This document shows positions 9,061-21,000 of a stretch of 45,093 bases of DNA, in pieces; the stretch's first letter is position 1; each line of letters opens with the position of its first letter. Position numbers and translations under genes: made by a program. A model generated the notes under the pieces. It ran no database searches and had not been told where the DNA came from. It saw only the letters and a list, made by a program, of their open reading frames with translations. The stretch spans positions 1 to 45,093 of the forward strand of contig CAMOUW010000005.1 in the NCBI GenBank assembly GCA_946626755.1, given 5' to 3'. This DNA is from an uncultured Clostridia bacterium (GTDB lineage: Bacteria > Bacillota > Clostridia > Lachnospirales > Lachnospiraceae).

Positions 9061-12000
9061 ATGTCATTACATGAACAAGAAAGAAAGGAAAGGTTTTTTA
9101 AAAAAATGGAAACAGAAACAAAAAAAAGGGGAGGAATTCTTCGCTGGTTTGCAGTATTGATGGCGATATTTATTGCTGCAGGCACTGTGTTCGGTATGAC
9201 ACAGATGGGCGGAGATTCACGCGTTTACGCTGCCGAAAGCACATGGATATATGTTGACGGCGCAAACGGTAACGACAGCAATGACGGTAGTTCTGCAGGC
9301 GGAGCCGTTAAGAGCTGGGAGAAGGCAAAGAGCCTTCTTGGCAACAAAGAGGGTGGCATATATGTGTCAGGAACGGTACAGGCCACCGGTAACATTAACA
9401 CAGAGAATTCCGGCAAGCAGTCAGTAAAGAGAGCTGACGGATTCACCGGAGTTATGTTCGAAGTACCTAATGGTGAGACGGCAACCTTCTATAATATAGA
9501 TGTTGACGGCGAGGATAAGCGGATCGATGCAGAGGTTATTAAGCCGAATTCAAATTCAACACTTAATTTCCTTAGCGGAGCAGTGTTCCATGATATAGGA
9601 TATGTTGAAGATAAGAGTGTAAATGAGGCCGATTATCTGGGAATAAAGGGGGGCGGACCAGGCGCCGGGTATCCTGACAATACAATAGGTGGTCGTGTAT
9701 GCTCTTTAGTAAACCCGGTAAACATTCTTGTAGATGGTGCTACATTCCGTGATAACGATGGTAAGGGTATATTCTTTACCCCTGTTACTGACGGTACTAT
9801 GGGAATCAACGGAGTGTACGTAACGATGAAATCGGGCACGGTCACAAACAATAAAGGATTCTTCTATCATAACGAGTGTATCAACGTTTCTCAGAATATA
9901 CTTACAATCTACAATGCACTAATTACCGGTAATGATGCATCCAATATTGGAGAGAGATATAGCGCATATGCCGAACGTACAGGCGTTGTTTTTGTTTGCG
10001 ACTTCGGTCAAATGATACTTAAATCTCAGGATGGAGTTGCAATTTTTGACAATGCTAACTATGACCTTATGACAGATTATCGCGGTCAAGATGGTGATAA
10101 TCAGGGGCAAAACATAAAACTCAGAGGAACAAGTATCAGCGATACAAATCACGTAATGCTTGGAGGAGGAAATCCAAACTGGGGAGGATTTGAAGGCGTT
10201 GGCAAGCCTAAAGAAGGGAAACCAAGTTTCAGAACATGGTATGGACGCAGATCCAACCCGTCAGCGGAAGCGAAAGCAGCAGCCAGAGAAAATGCAACAA
10301 GTATTTTTGAAGGAAATGGTGCAGTTATTGATTCAAACGGAACAGTACAATTAGGCCGCTACAGCAATGAAACACCTCCTGTAACTCCTGAAGTCCCGGA
10401 TGCACCCACACCTGGAACTGAAGAGGAAGAAGAGGAGCCTGAGCCACAACCTGAGGAACCTACTACACCGGTAGTACCGGAGGAACCTGAAACGACAGAC
10501 GAAACTTCTATCACAGCCACTATAGAAGGAACTAAGACACTTACAGGAAAGAATCTTGAGAATGGTCAGTTCACATTCGAGCTTCTTGATAATAATGGTA
10601 ATGTAATCGATACCAAGACAAATGATGCAAACGGAAAAGTTGTATTTGACGGGATCAAGTACACAGAAGCCGGAACATACAACTATAAAGTTCGTGAAAA
10701 GAACGATGGTCAGGAAGGTATTGTTTATGATACCGAAGAGAAAGCGGTAACAGTCAATGTTACAAAGACAGCAACACAGAATCAGTCGGCAGGAACAGCA
10801 ACAGCTGCCACTGAGGAGTCAAACTTCCCGACAAGCGTCACTAATCTTCACCCTGAGGACTGGGGACAGAACACGGAAGTAAGACTTGAAGGCCCTATTG
10901 TTAAGGATGCAAACGGCAACATCATAGAGGGAGCACAGGTGACTCTGATCCGTGCATCCAACGGAACACCGCTTTATAAGTGGCTGTCCGATAAGGGTGG
11001 ATTAAACGTTAAACTTGTAAATGGCGAAACATATACACTTAAGGCTGCGAAGAATGGTTATACTTTAAGCGATGTTTCTTTCACAGTTTCTGCAACACAA
11101 GGTGGAACTGCTGCTCCCAACAATGGGGAAAACTATCTTCCCAAGAAACATGCAACAGGTACAACAGGTGCGGCAATAGAGGTTACATATAACCAGGGCG
11201 GAGCGATCGATGGTGGATGGTATTCGCCTAAGTCAGTAACATTTGCAGACGGAACCACAGAGCATGTGTTCTGTGGGGCTAACTACAAGAGTGCATCTCA
11301 GTCAGATTATCCGAAGAGAACGATCTGGAATGCAGATTACAGCGCATGGCAGTCACCTACAGGAGTAAACTGGCAGAAAGGCATGATAAAGCCGAGTGAA
11401 GCATCCTGGAACAGATGGCTTGACCGAGTTGCATACCTGTATTCCAAGGAGTATAGAGATACAGACCAGGCAAATGCAAACGAGGCATGGAATCAAGCGG
11501 GTGATCCCGGAGTAATGACCGGATGGGAACTTAGAGATGCAGTACAGAAAGTGCTGTACAACGGATATCCTTATAATGCAGCCGGTTTTACAAATACAGG
11601 AGCACTTCGCAAGACAACACAGGAAGCATTGTTCTATGTGCTTAAGTGCGGAAAAGCTTACAAGGAAGGTGTACGCGGTTTAGATGAAGGCGGATATCGT
11701 GCAGCAGCATCTGATAAGGATATGTTCGATGCCCTTGTGAATTTTGCTCTTAAGGGTAACAACAATGGTTCCATGAAGAATTATCCTGATGGAACAGAGA
11801 CATATGTATATTGGACAGCAAACAATGATACTGCTTATACAGTTAATGCTCAACCTTTGATCGGAATATATGCACCATATAATTCAATTCCAAAGATTGA
11901 AGCATGTATCGTTGGAAATAAAGCAGAAACAACAACAGAAGAGAATACACTTTATGCAGAAGCAGGTACATTCTCTTTCACAAACAAATACGAAGAAACA

Positions 12001-15000
12001 ACTGTAGAATACAACGGTTCCCTTGGAACAACTGTATACACAAATAAAGGCACAGCTTCCGCAAACGCAGCTCTTCAGGCTGAGGCAGGAAGCGTGGAAG
12101 TTTTGGATAAGATTTCTTATACAAACCTTCAGCCAAACAACGAGTACAAGGTTTACGGCGAGCTTGTAAAGGTTGGCGATGACTACGTAGTTGATAAGGT
12201 AGCAGGACCCAACAACAGCTTTGCAAAGACAGCTCAGGGCAAATATTTTGTAAAAGCACGTAACAATAACGATGCCAAATGGACAGAAGCAACAGCTGAT
12301 CAGAAAGCTATGGCAGACAGACGTTTTGCCGGCATGGCTGACAACGTTGAGGTTTCATGGGCAGAGGTTAAAGATCTTGAAGAAATGCTTGGTATGGAGG
12401 TTGTGGCTACAAAGCAGGCAACTCCCAACAAGAAGGCCAATGCTCAGGGAACCGGCGATGACTGGATCATGACATTTGGCAATGTAACACTTGAGGCAGG
12501 TGCAAAGTATGTAGTATTTGAGTCAGCTGAGAATGCGGATGCTGCAAAGGCTGAGGCAGGCGACAAAGCAGAGCACCATGATGCAGGTGATGCAGCTCAG
12601 ACTATTATAGTAAAAGAAACAACTCCTAAGGCAGTTAAGCAGGGTCACGTCATCATCAATAAGGTTGACGAAGATGGCAAGCTGCTTCCGGGAGCAGAGT
12701 TTGAAATCCTTAAAGATAATAATGTAGTAAGGACAATAAATGCCGACAATAACGGTGACATTGTAATATCTGACATTGAGCCCGGCAGCTATGTGCTTCA
12801 TGAGAAGACAGCTCCTGAGGGATATAACAAGGCTGATGATATGCCTTTCACCGTAGAGGCTAAGTCTTATACATCCCATCTGTACGAAACAGCAGAGGAG
12901 CCCAACAGAGGAGTTGGATCCCTTGCTATCCTTGAAGATGGAAAACTTGTTGCCAGTGCCGCATGTATCAATCCTGATTACGAGACTCCCGGCAACGGTA
13001 CTCCCTACAAGCTTGTATTTGATACGGAATACGTTCATGATGAGAACGACTATCCCCGTGATCAGACAGTAGCAAAGGTTCGTCGTGTTGTTGACGCTTA
13101 TGTTAATCACTACGATACTCTTGTATCCAAGCTTGGAGGCGCAAACTTCCCGGATGCAAGTGTGCATATGGCTGTTCAGTCTGTGATCGGTAACATGATC
13201 AAAGCAAATTACTGGAAGACTGAAGGTATGAGTAAGATCAACGGTGGTCAGTTCGGTAACACCAAAGCTCTTTATGATTACCTTGTTACAGTAGCAAACA
13301 GCGATAAGGAAGTTAAAGGTCACGTTGCAATCTTTGAAGCAAATGATGGTTCAGATAAAAAGAGACAGGATCTTGTGCTTCTTAAGCTCTTTGGTGCTGA
13401 CGTAACGATGACTGATACTAAAGAGACCCAGCCTGAGATCACCAATACCACTGCAAAACTTGGCAACGGTGAGGGCAAGGCTACAGCAACAGCTCAGGCA
13501 GCTGCTGAATACACACTGAAGGAAAATGAGACTAAGGTTAGCCTTTCGGATGTTGTATATTTCAAGGGTCTTGATAAGGATCAGAAGTATGTAGTTCGCG
13601 CAACAGCTTATGATAAAGACGGCAAGCAGGTACGTCAGTTTACAACAGATGTTGAAGGCATTACAGAAGGTGACGCAACAGTTACATTCAGAATGCCTGT
13701 TGAGGCAGGAACCTACAATATCAAGGCAGAACTGCTGCTTAACGGCACAGTTGTTGCAGAGCACAATGGTAAGCTTGGAGAGGTTTCCGAGCGCGCAGTT
13801 GTAAAGAAGGCTCCCAAGATCACCAATACAACAGCCAATGCAGGTGGTGTTGAAGCAACTGATGATGCAGCAGCAGAGTACACTCTTGCGGAAGGCGAGA
13901 TAAACACAACACTTAAGGATACAGTAGAGTTTGAAGATCTTGATTCAGCTAAGGAATATACTATCAAGGCTATAGTATTTGACGCTGATAATAATGAAGT
14001 TGAAAACAAGACAGAAACAGTAAATAATAAGACTAATGGTAGTATTGAAGTAACATTTAACAATGTAGGCGAAGGCACCTACAACATCAAGGCAGAGCTT
14101 ATCTGTGACGGCAAGGTTGTGGCAACACACAACGGTAATTTTGATGACGAGTCAGAGCGTGCAGTTATTAAAAAGACACCCGAGAAAGTTTCTATTAAAG
14201 TGGACAAGAAATGGGTGGCAGCAGACGGAACTACAACTGTAGATGCACCTAAGGATGCTTCCGTCCGTGTTCAGGTTCTGGCAAATGGTCAGCCCGTTAA
14301 AGGACAGGTTGCCACCATCATGGCTAAGCACAACTGGACATTTACATTCAAGGACCTTCCTAAGCAGGATGAAAACGGTAAGGATATTACCTATACCCTT
14401 CAGGAAGTAAGCTTTAAGGGTGAGGGATTCGAAAGAGCAGGACTCACAGGTGATGTTGAAAACGGATTCATACTTACAAACAAGAAGGAGCCCAACGGCG
14501 ACCTTAAGACAAATGCATCTGACGCTGAGGATGGAGACAAAACCCTCGATCCTGAGAAAGATGTAAAGATCAAAGATATCGTAACATTTGAAAATCTCAA
14601 AGCAGGCAAGACATATACACTGTCAGGCGAACTTCATAAGAAGAATGCCGACGATGAGGACGGTGGTGTGATAGCTTATACAAGCTGTGAGCTTACTGCC
14701 GGAGAGAATGCCACAGTTGACGGTATGACATTTACCCCCAGTGCGGCAAACGGCAGTGTTGTGATGACATTTACCGTAGATGCATCTAAGCTGGCAGGTA
14801 AGAAGATCGTTGTATTTGAAAAGGCTGAATCTGAAGGAATTGATGCGATCCTTCATCATGAAATCAAAGATGAGGATCAGACCGTAGAGGTTGATAACCC
14901 TAAGGTAGAGGTTAAGGTAACTAAGAAATGGACAGACAGAAACGGAGAGGATGCAGCCAATGTTCCTGCTGACGCTTCCGCAACATTCCGGGTACTTGCT

Positions 15001-18000
15001 GACGGTACTGCTGTAGGCGATACAAAGACTGTTAATGCAACTAACTGGGAAGCTAAGTTTGAGAATCTTGACAAGTTCAATGCGGATGGAAATGAGATTG
15101 TCTATACTATAGAAGAGACTGCATTTACAGGAGAAGGATTTGAGGCCGGAGCTGTAGAGCAGGATGGTGATGATTCTTATACGTTTGTTGCAGAAAACAA
15201 AGAGATGGTTCCCGGTGAGATAACAGCACGTCTTCAGCTTGAGAAGGCTATTCCGGGACTTGAAGGCAGCATCCCCACATTCAAGTTTATACTTGAGGGC
15301 GGCGCAGATGGTGCTGAGATCGTAAACGGAACACGTTGGACAAACCGCAGCTCTCATAAGCTGAACAATCCTTTTGTAGTTAAGTTTACAAAAGAGGGCG
15401 AGTATACATTTACCGTGAAAGAGGATAAGACTCTTACAGGTGAAGAGTACGCAGGCGTTAATTTCACTGCTCAGGATCAGACAGTTAAGTTTGTTGTCGT
15501 TCCGGACGGTAACACACTTAAGGTTGAATCTGTAGATGGCGCTGAAGGTTCAGGTCTTAACTGGACTGTAAAAGATAAGTTTAATAACGAAGAGAAAACC
15601 TATGAGGTTAAGATCAATAAGACCGACATGGGTGGTCAGGAAATAGAAGGTGCCAAGATAAAGGTAACCGATGCAACAGGTAAGACTGTTAAGGAATGGA
15701 CGTCTGTTGCCGGCGAGACTATGGATATCACAGTTAAGCCCGGTCAGTACACCCTTACAGAGGTAAGCGCTCCCGAAGGTTATGTGGCAGTAACTACACA
15801 GATCAAGTTCACGGTTGCCGCAGATGGTAAAGTAACTGTAAACACTACAAAGGTTAAGCCGGAAGGCGCAGTAGAGTATAAGGACGGAGTGATCGTTCTT
15901 AAGGACGCGCTTAAGAAGCATGACGTTTCTATAAACAAGACCGACATGGGCGGTCAGGAAATAGAAGGTGCCAAGATAAAGGTAACCGATGCAACAGGTA
16001 AGACTGTTAAGGAATGGACGTCTGTTGCCGGCGAGACTATGGACTTTAAGGTTGTTCCCGGTAATTATACTCTTACAGAGGTAAATGCTCCTGAGGGATA
16101 TCAGTGTGTAACTACCAAGATCAAGTTTACGGTAGACATGCAGGGTAAGGTAGCAGTAGAAAAAGTTACTGCTGAGCCCGCCGGTGCTATCGAGCAGGCA
16201 GAAGACGGAACGATCATCCTTAAGAATGAGTATAAGGATCATGAAGTTAAGATCAACAAGACAGATATTGCAGATGGCGAAGAGATCGAAGGCGCGGTTA
16301 TCACAGTAACAGGTGATAACGACTTCAAACAGACATGGGTTTCCGAGAAGGGCAAGACTATGGATATCACGGTTAAGCCCGGAAAATACACCCTTGTTGA
16401 AAACAGTGCTCCCGAAGGATACCAGAGGGTTACTACAAAGGTTGTATTTGAAGTAGCTGTTGACGGTACTGTTACTGTTAAGAATGCAACGGTTAAGCCT
16501 GCCGGCGCAGTAGAGTACAAGGACGGAGTGATCGTTCTTAAGAATAAGGCTAAAGATGTGAGCATTGAAACAAATGCTACAGACAAGGCTGACGGTGACC
16601 ACATCGTAAAGCCTGTTAAGCAGGTAACTATTGTTGATGAGGTATCATACACCAACCTCCTCGTAGGTAAGGAGTATACAATTTCAGGTACCCTTCATAT
16701 TAAGAATGCTGACGGTACAGACGGCGGCGAGCTTAAGGTAGATGGAAAGGCTGTAACAGCTGAAAAGACATTTACTGCAACCAAGGCAAACGGTTCTGAG
16801 AAGCTTGAGTTTACATTTGACGCTTCCGCGCTTGACGGAAAGACGGTTGTTGCTTTCGAGAAGTGTATTCAGAACGGTAAGGTAGTGGCAACACATGAGG
16901 ATATTACCGACGAAGCCCAGTCAGTAGATGTTAAGGGCGAGAAGGTAAAGGTAAATGTAACAAAGACATGGAACGGCGAGGCTGCTGACGAGATCACGGT
17001 TAAGCTTACACGTAATGGTAAGGAGATCAAGGAAGAAAAGCTTAATGCCGAAAACCAGTGGAAGTATACATGGTCAGGTCTTGCTAAGGAAGACAAAAAC
17101 GGTAAGACATACACTTATGCTGTAGAAGAGATCGTTCCCGAGGGATATACCCAGACGAAGCAGATCTCCAAAACAGATAATAAGGGTAATGTAACTGCTG
17201 AATTTGAAAACACTAAGGATGAAGAAGAGGAAGAGCCTGAAGAGGCTAAGGTAACTGTAAAAGTAACCAAGGCGTGGGCTGATGGCGTTACTCCCGCAGA
17301 ATCCGTAAGCGTAAAGCTCAACAGAAACGGCGCTGAGTACGATGCACAGACACTTAATGCAGATAATAAGTGGACTTACACATGGTCAGATCTTGAGAAG
17401 GCTGACAAGGATGGTAATGTATACAGCTATGAAGTGGCAGAGATCGAGGTTCCCGGCTTCTATCAGTCCGGTGCTAAGACAGAGTCACATACTGATGATA
17501 AGGGTAATGTAAACTACAGCATAATCATTACAAATGATAAGACTCCTGAAAAGAGTAAGGGTGAGATAAAGACTCAGGTCGAGGTTAAGGACGGCAAAAC
17601 AACCATCGCTGTCGGTGGTGTAGATGCGCCTGCCGGTGTTACAACTAAGGACGCAAAGGAAGTTACCGTTGTTGACCATATTTCTTACACAGGTCTTACA
17701 AAGGATGCTGTTTATAAAGTAAGCGGAACTCTTAATGAAGTTGAAAACGGTAAAGTAGTTAAGGAAGTTGCAAAAGCAAGCGCTGACCTTAAGGCTGACG
17801 GTAAAACTCCCTGGACTATAACATTTGAAAAAGTAACAATTGAACCCGGAAAGACATATGTTGTATTTGAGAAGGCTGTTAATAAGGTTGACGAAGCTGA
17901 CGAGGCTGCTCATGAGGATGCAAATGACAGCTCACAGACTATCGTAGTTGTTAAGCCTGAGGAGACTCCCGTAGTACCGGAGATCACCACAACAGCAAGC

Positions 18001-21000
18001 ATCTCTGCTGACAGCAGGACTATCACAGACGTGGTAGACTACACAGGTCTTGATACCGCAAAGACTTACACACTTAAAGGTAAGCTTATGGACAAGGCTA
18101 CACAGAAAGAGGTTAACACTTCTTACTATACAGTAGCGCCTGTAACAGTTACGCCTAAGGCAGCAAACGGTAAGGCCGAGATGGTATTTACCCTTACAGA
18201 CGAAGGTCTTGAAGCGCTTAAAGGCAAGTCAATAGTAGTATATGAGAAGCTTACAACAACAGAGACAACAGATAACGGAACAACAGAAGAAAAGGAAGTA
18301 GCAAAGCATGAAGACATTACTTCCGAAGATCAGACAGTAGACGTGCCTGAAGATGAAACATATGAGGTTAAGATCAACAAGACCGATATGGGAGGCACAG
18401 AGGTAGAAGGCGCAACCATCACGGTAACGGATGCTGCAGGCAAGAAGGTTGATACATGGGTATCCAAGGCAAATGAGACTATGGATATCGTAGTAAAGGC
18501 CGGTGATTACAAGCTTGTTGAGGAAACAGCACCTGCCGGCTACCAGAAAGTAACAACAACCATCGAGTTCACAGTAACAGAAGAAGGCAAAGTACAGGTT
18601 ACTACAAGCAAGGTAGAGCCTGCGGGCGCATGTGTATATGAGAACGGAGTTCTTATTCTTAAGGATGCGATCGAAGAGACACCCGTAGTACCCGCTATCG
18701 CAACAAAGGCAGGAATCAACGGCAAGTCAACGATCACAGACGAAGTAAGCTATGAGAACCTTGAAGCAGGCAAGACCTACAAGCTCGTAGGAAAGCTTAT
18801 GGACAAGGCAACTCAGAAGGAAGTAGACGCTAAGTACTATACATGCGCGCCTGTTGAGGTAACACCTACAGCAGCAAACGGTAAGGCCAAGATGGTATTT
18901 ACACTTACAGCTGACGGAGTTAAGGCACTCGCAGGTAAGTCAATAGTAGTATTTGAGAAGCTCTTCACAGAGGAGACGACTACAGATGAGAACGGCAACA
19001 GCACAACAGAAGAGAAGGAAGTTGCCAAGCATGAAGATATAACAGATGCAGATCAGACAGTAGACGTTCCCGAAGAGGAAACACATGAAGTTAAGATCAA
19101 CAAGACAGATCTTGGCGGAAAAGAAATCGACGGCGCAGTGATCACGGTCACAGGCGCAGGCGGATTTGAGAAGACCTGGACATCCAAGGCAGGAGAGACA
19201 TTTGACCTTGTGCTTAAGGCCGGTGATTACAAGTTTGTAGAGGTAGCAGCACCTGCAGGATACCAGAAGGTAACGACAGAGATTAAGTTTACAGTAGCTG
19301 AAGACGGTAAGGTAACAGTTGCGGATGTGACTGTAGAGCCTGCCGGAGCAGTAGAGTATAAGGATGGCGTGATCATTCTTAAGGATGCGATCGAAGAGAC
19401 ACCTGTAGTACCCGCTATCGCAACAAAGGCAGGAATCAACGGCAAGTCAACGATCACAGACGAAGTAAGCTATGAGAACCTTGAAGCAGGCAAGACCTAC
19501 AAGCTCGTAGGAAAGCTTATGGACAAGGCAACTCAGAAGGAAGTAGACGCTAAGTACTATACATGCGCGCCTGTTGAGGTAACACCTACAGCAGCAAACG
19601 GTAAGGCCAAGATGGTATTTACACTTACAGCTGACGGAGTTAAGGCACTCGCAGGTAAGTCAATAGTAGTATTTGAGAAGCTCTTCACAGAGGAGACGAC
19701 TACAGATGAGAACGGCAACAGCACAACAGAAGAGAAGGAAGTTGCCAAGCATGAAGATATAACAGATGCAGATCAGACAGTAGACGTTCCCGAAGAGGAA
19801 ACACATGAAGTTAAGATCAACAAGACAGATCTTGGCGGAAAAGAAATCGACGGCGCAGTGATCACGGTCACAGGCGCAGGCGGATTTGAGAAGACCTGGA
19901 CATCCAAGGCAGGAGAGACATTTGACCTTGTGCTTAAGGCCGGTGATTACAAGTTTGTAGAGGTAGCAGCACCTGCAGGATACCAGAAGGTAACGACAGA
20001 GATTAAGTTTACAGTAGCTGAAGACGGTAAGGTAACAGTTGCGGATGTGACTGTAGAGCCTGCCGGAGCAGTAGAGTATAAGGATGGCGTGATCATTCTT
20101 AAGGATGCAATCGAAGAGACACCTGTAGTACCTGCTATTGCAACAAAGGCAGGAATCAACGGCAAGTCAACGATCACAGACGTGGTAGATTACACAGGTC
20201 TTGATACCGCAAAGACTTACACACTTAAAGGTAAGCTTATGGACAAGGCAACTCAGAATGAAGTAGATGCGAACTACTATACATGCTCTGCAACAAAGGT
20301 AAAACCTACAGCAGCAAATGGTACGGCACTTATGATATTTGATCTTACCAAGGAAGGTGCAAGGGCGCTTTCAGGTAGGGAAATCGTAGTATATGAGAAG
20401 CTTTTTGAAGTTAAAGTCAATGACGATAATACAACTACCGAAGAGGAAGTAGCTAAGCATGAGGATATCACTGATAAGAATCAGACTGTAAAGGTTCCCG
20501 AGAAGGAGAATCCTACAGTAGAGATTTCCAAGACAGCAGTTGCTGACAGTGCAGAGCTTCCCGGAGCTAAGCTTGTTATAACTAAGAAGGGCAGTGAAGA
20601 AGTGCTTTACCAGCATACATCAACAAACCAGACCTGGAAGGTTAAGCTTGAGCCCGGCGAGTACACACTTACCGAGATCACAGCTCCTAAGGGCTATGAA
20701 GTGGCTGAGTCTATAGACTTTACAGTAAATGAAAATGGTCTCGCAGGCGGAGGCAAGGTACATATGGAGGATGCTCCTACACCTGAAGAGCCAAAACCCG
20801 AGATCACGGAAGTAACTGTTAACAAGGTATGGGATGACAATAATAACCAGGATGGAAAGAGAACTGAAAATGTTACCGTGAACCTTCTTGCAGACGGTAC
20901 AGCAGTAGCTAAGTATGTTCTTAACTCATCCAACAACTGGACACATACATTTACAGCACTTCCCAAGAAGAACGCTGAAGGAAAAGAATTTGTCTACACA

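Noticed and set aside
12523..16602. Long open frames on the minus strand across the adhesin gene (for example 12523-13323, 14623-15357, 15550-16602)
   Set aside because: They lie opposite a clear coding frame with strong domain homology, lack ribosome sites, and translate to Cys/Leu/Ser-rich text with no motif. They come from codon bias of the repeats.
18661..20181. Direct repeats that could be read as an array or mobile element
   Set aside because: The 720-bp units keep the reading frame, encode known domain types and lack spacers, terminal inverted repeats or a transposase.
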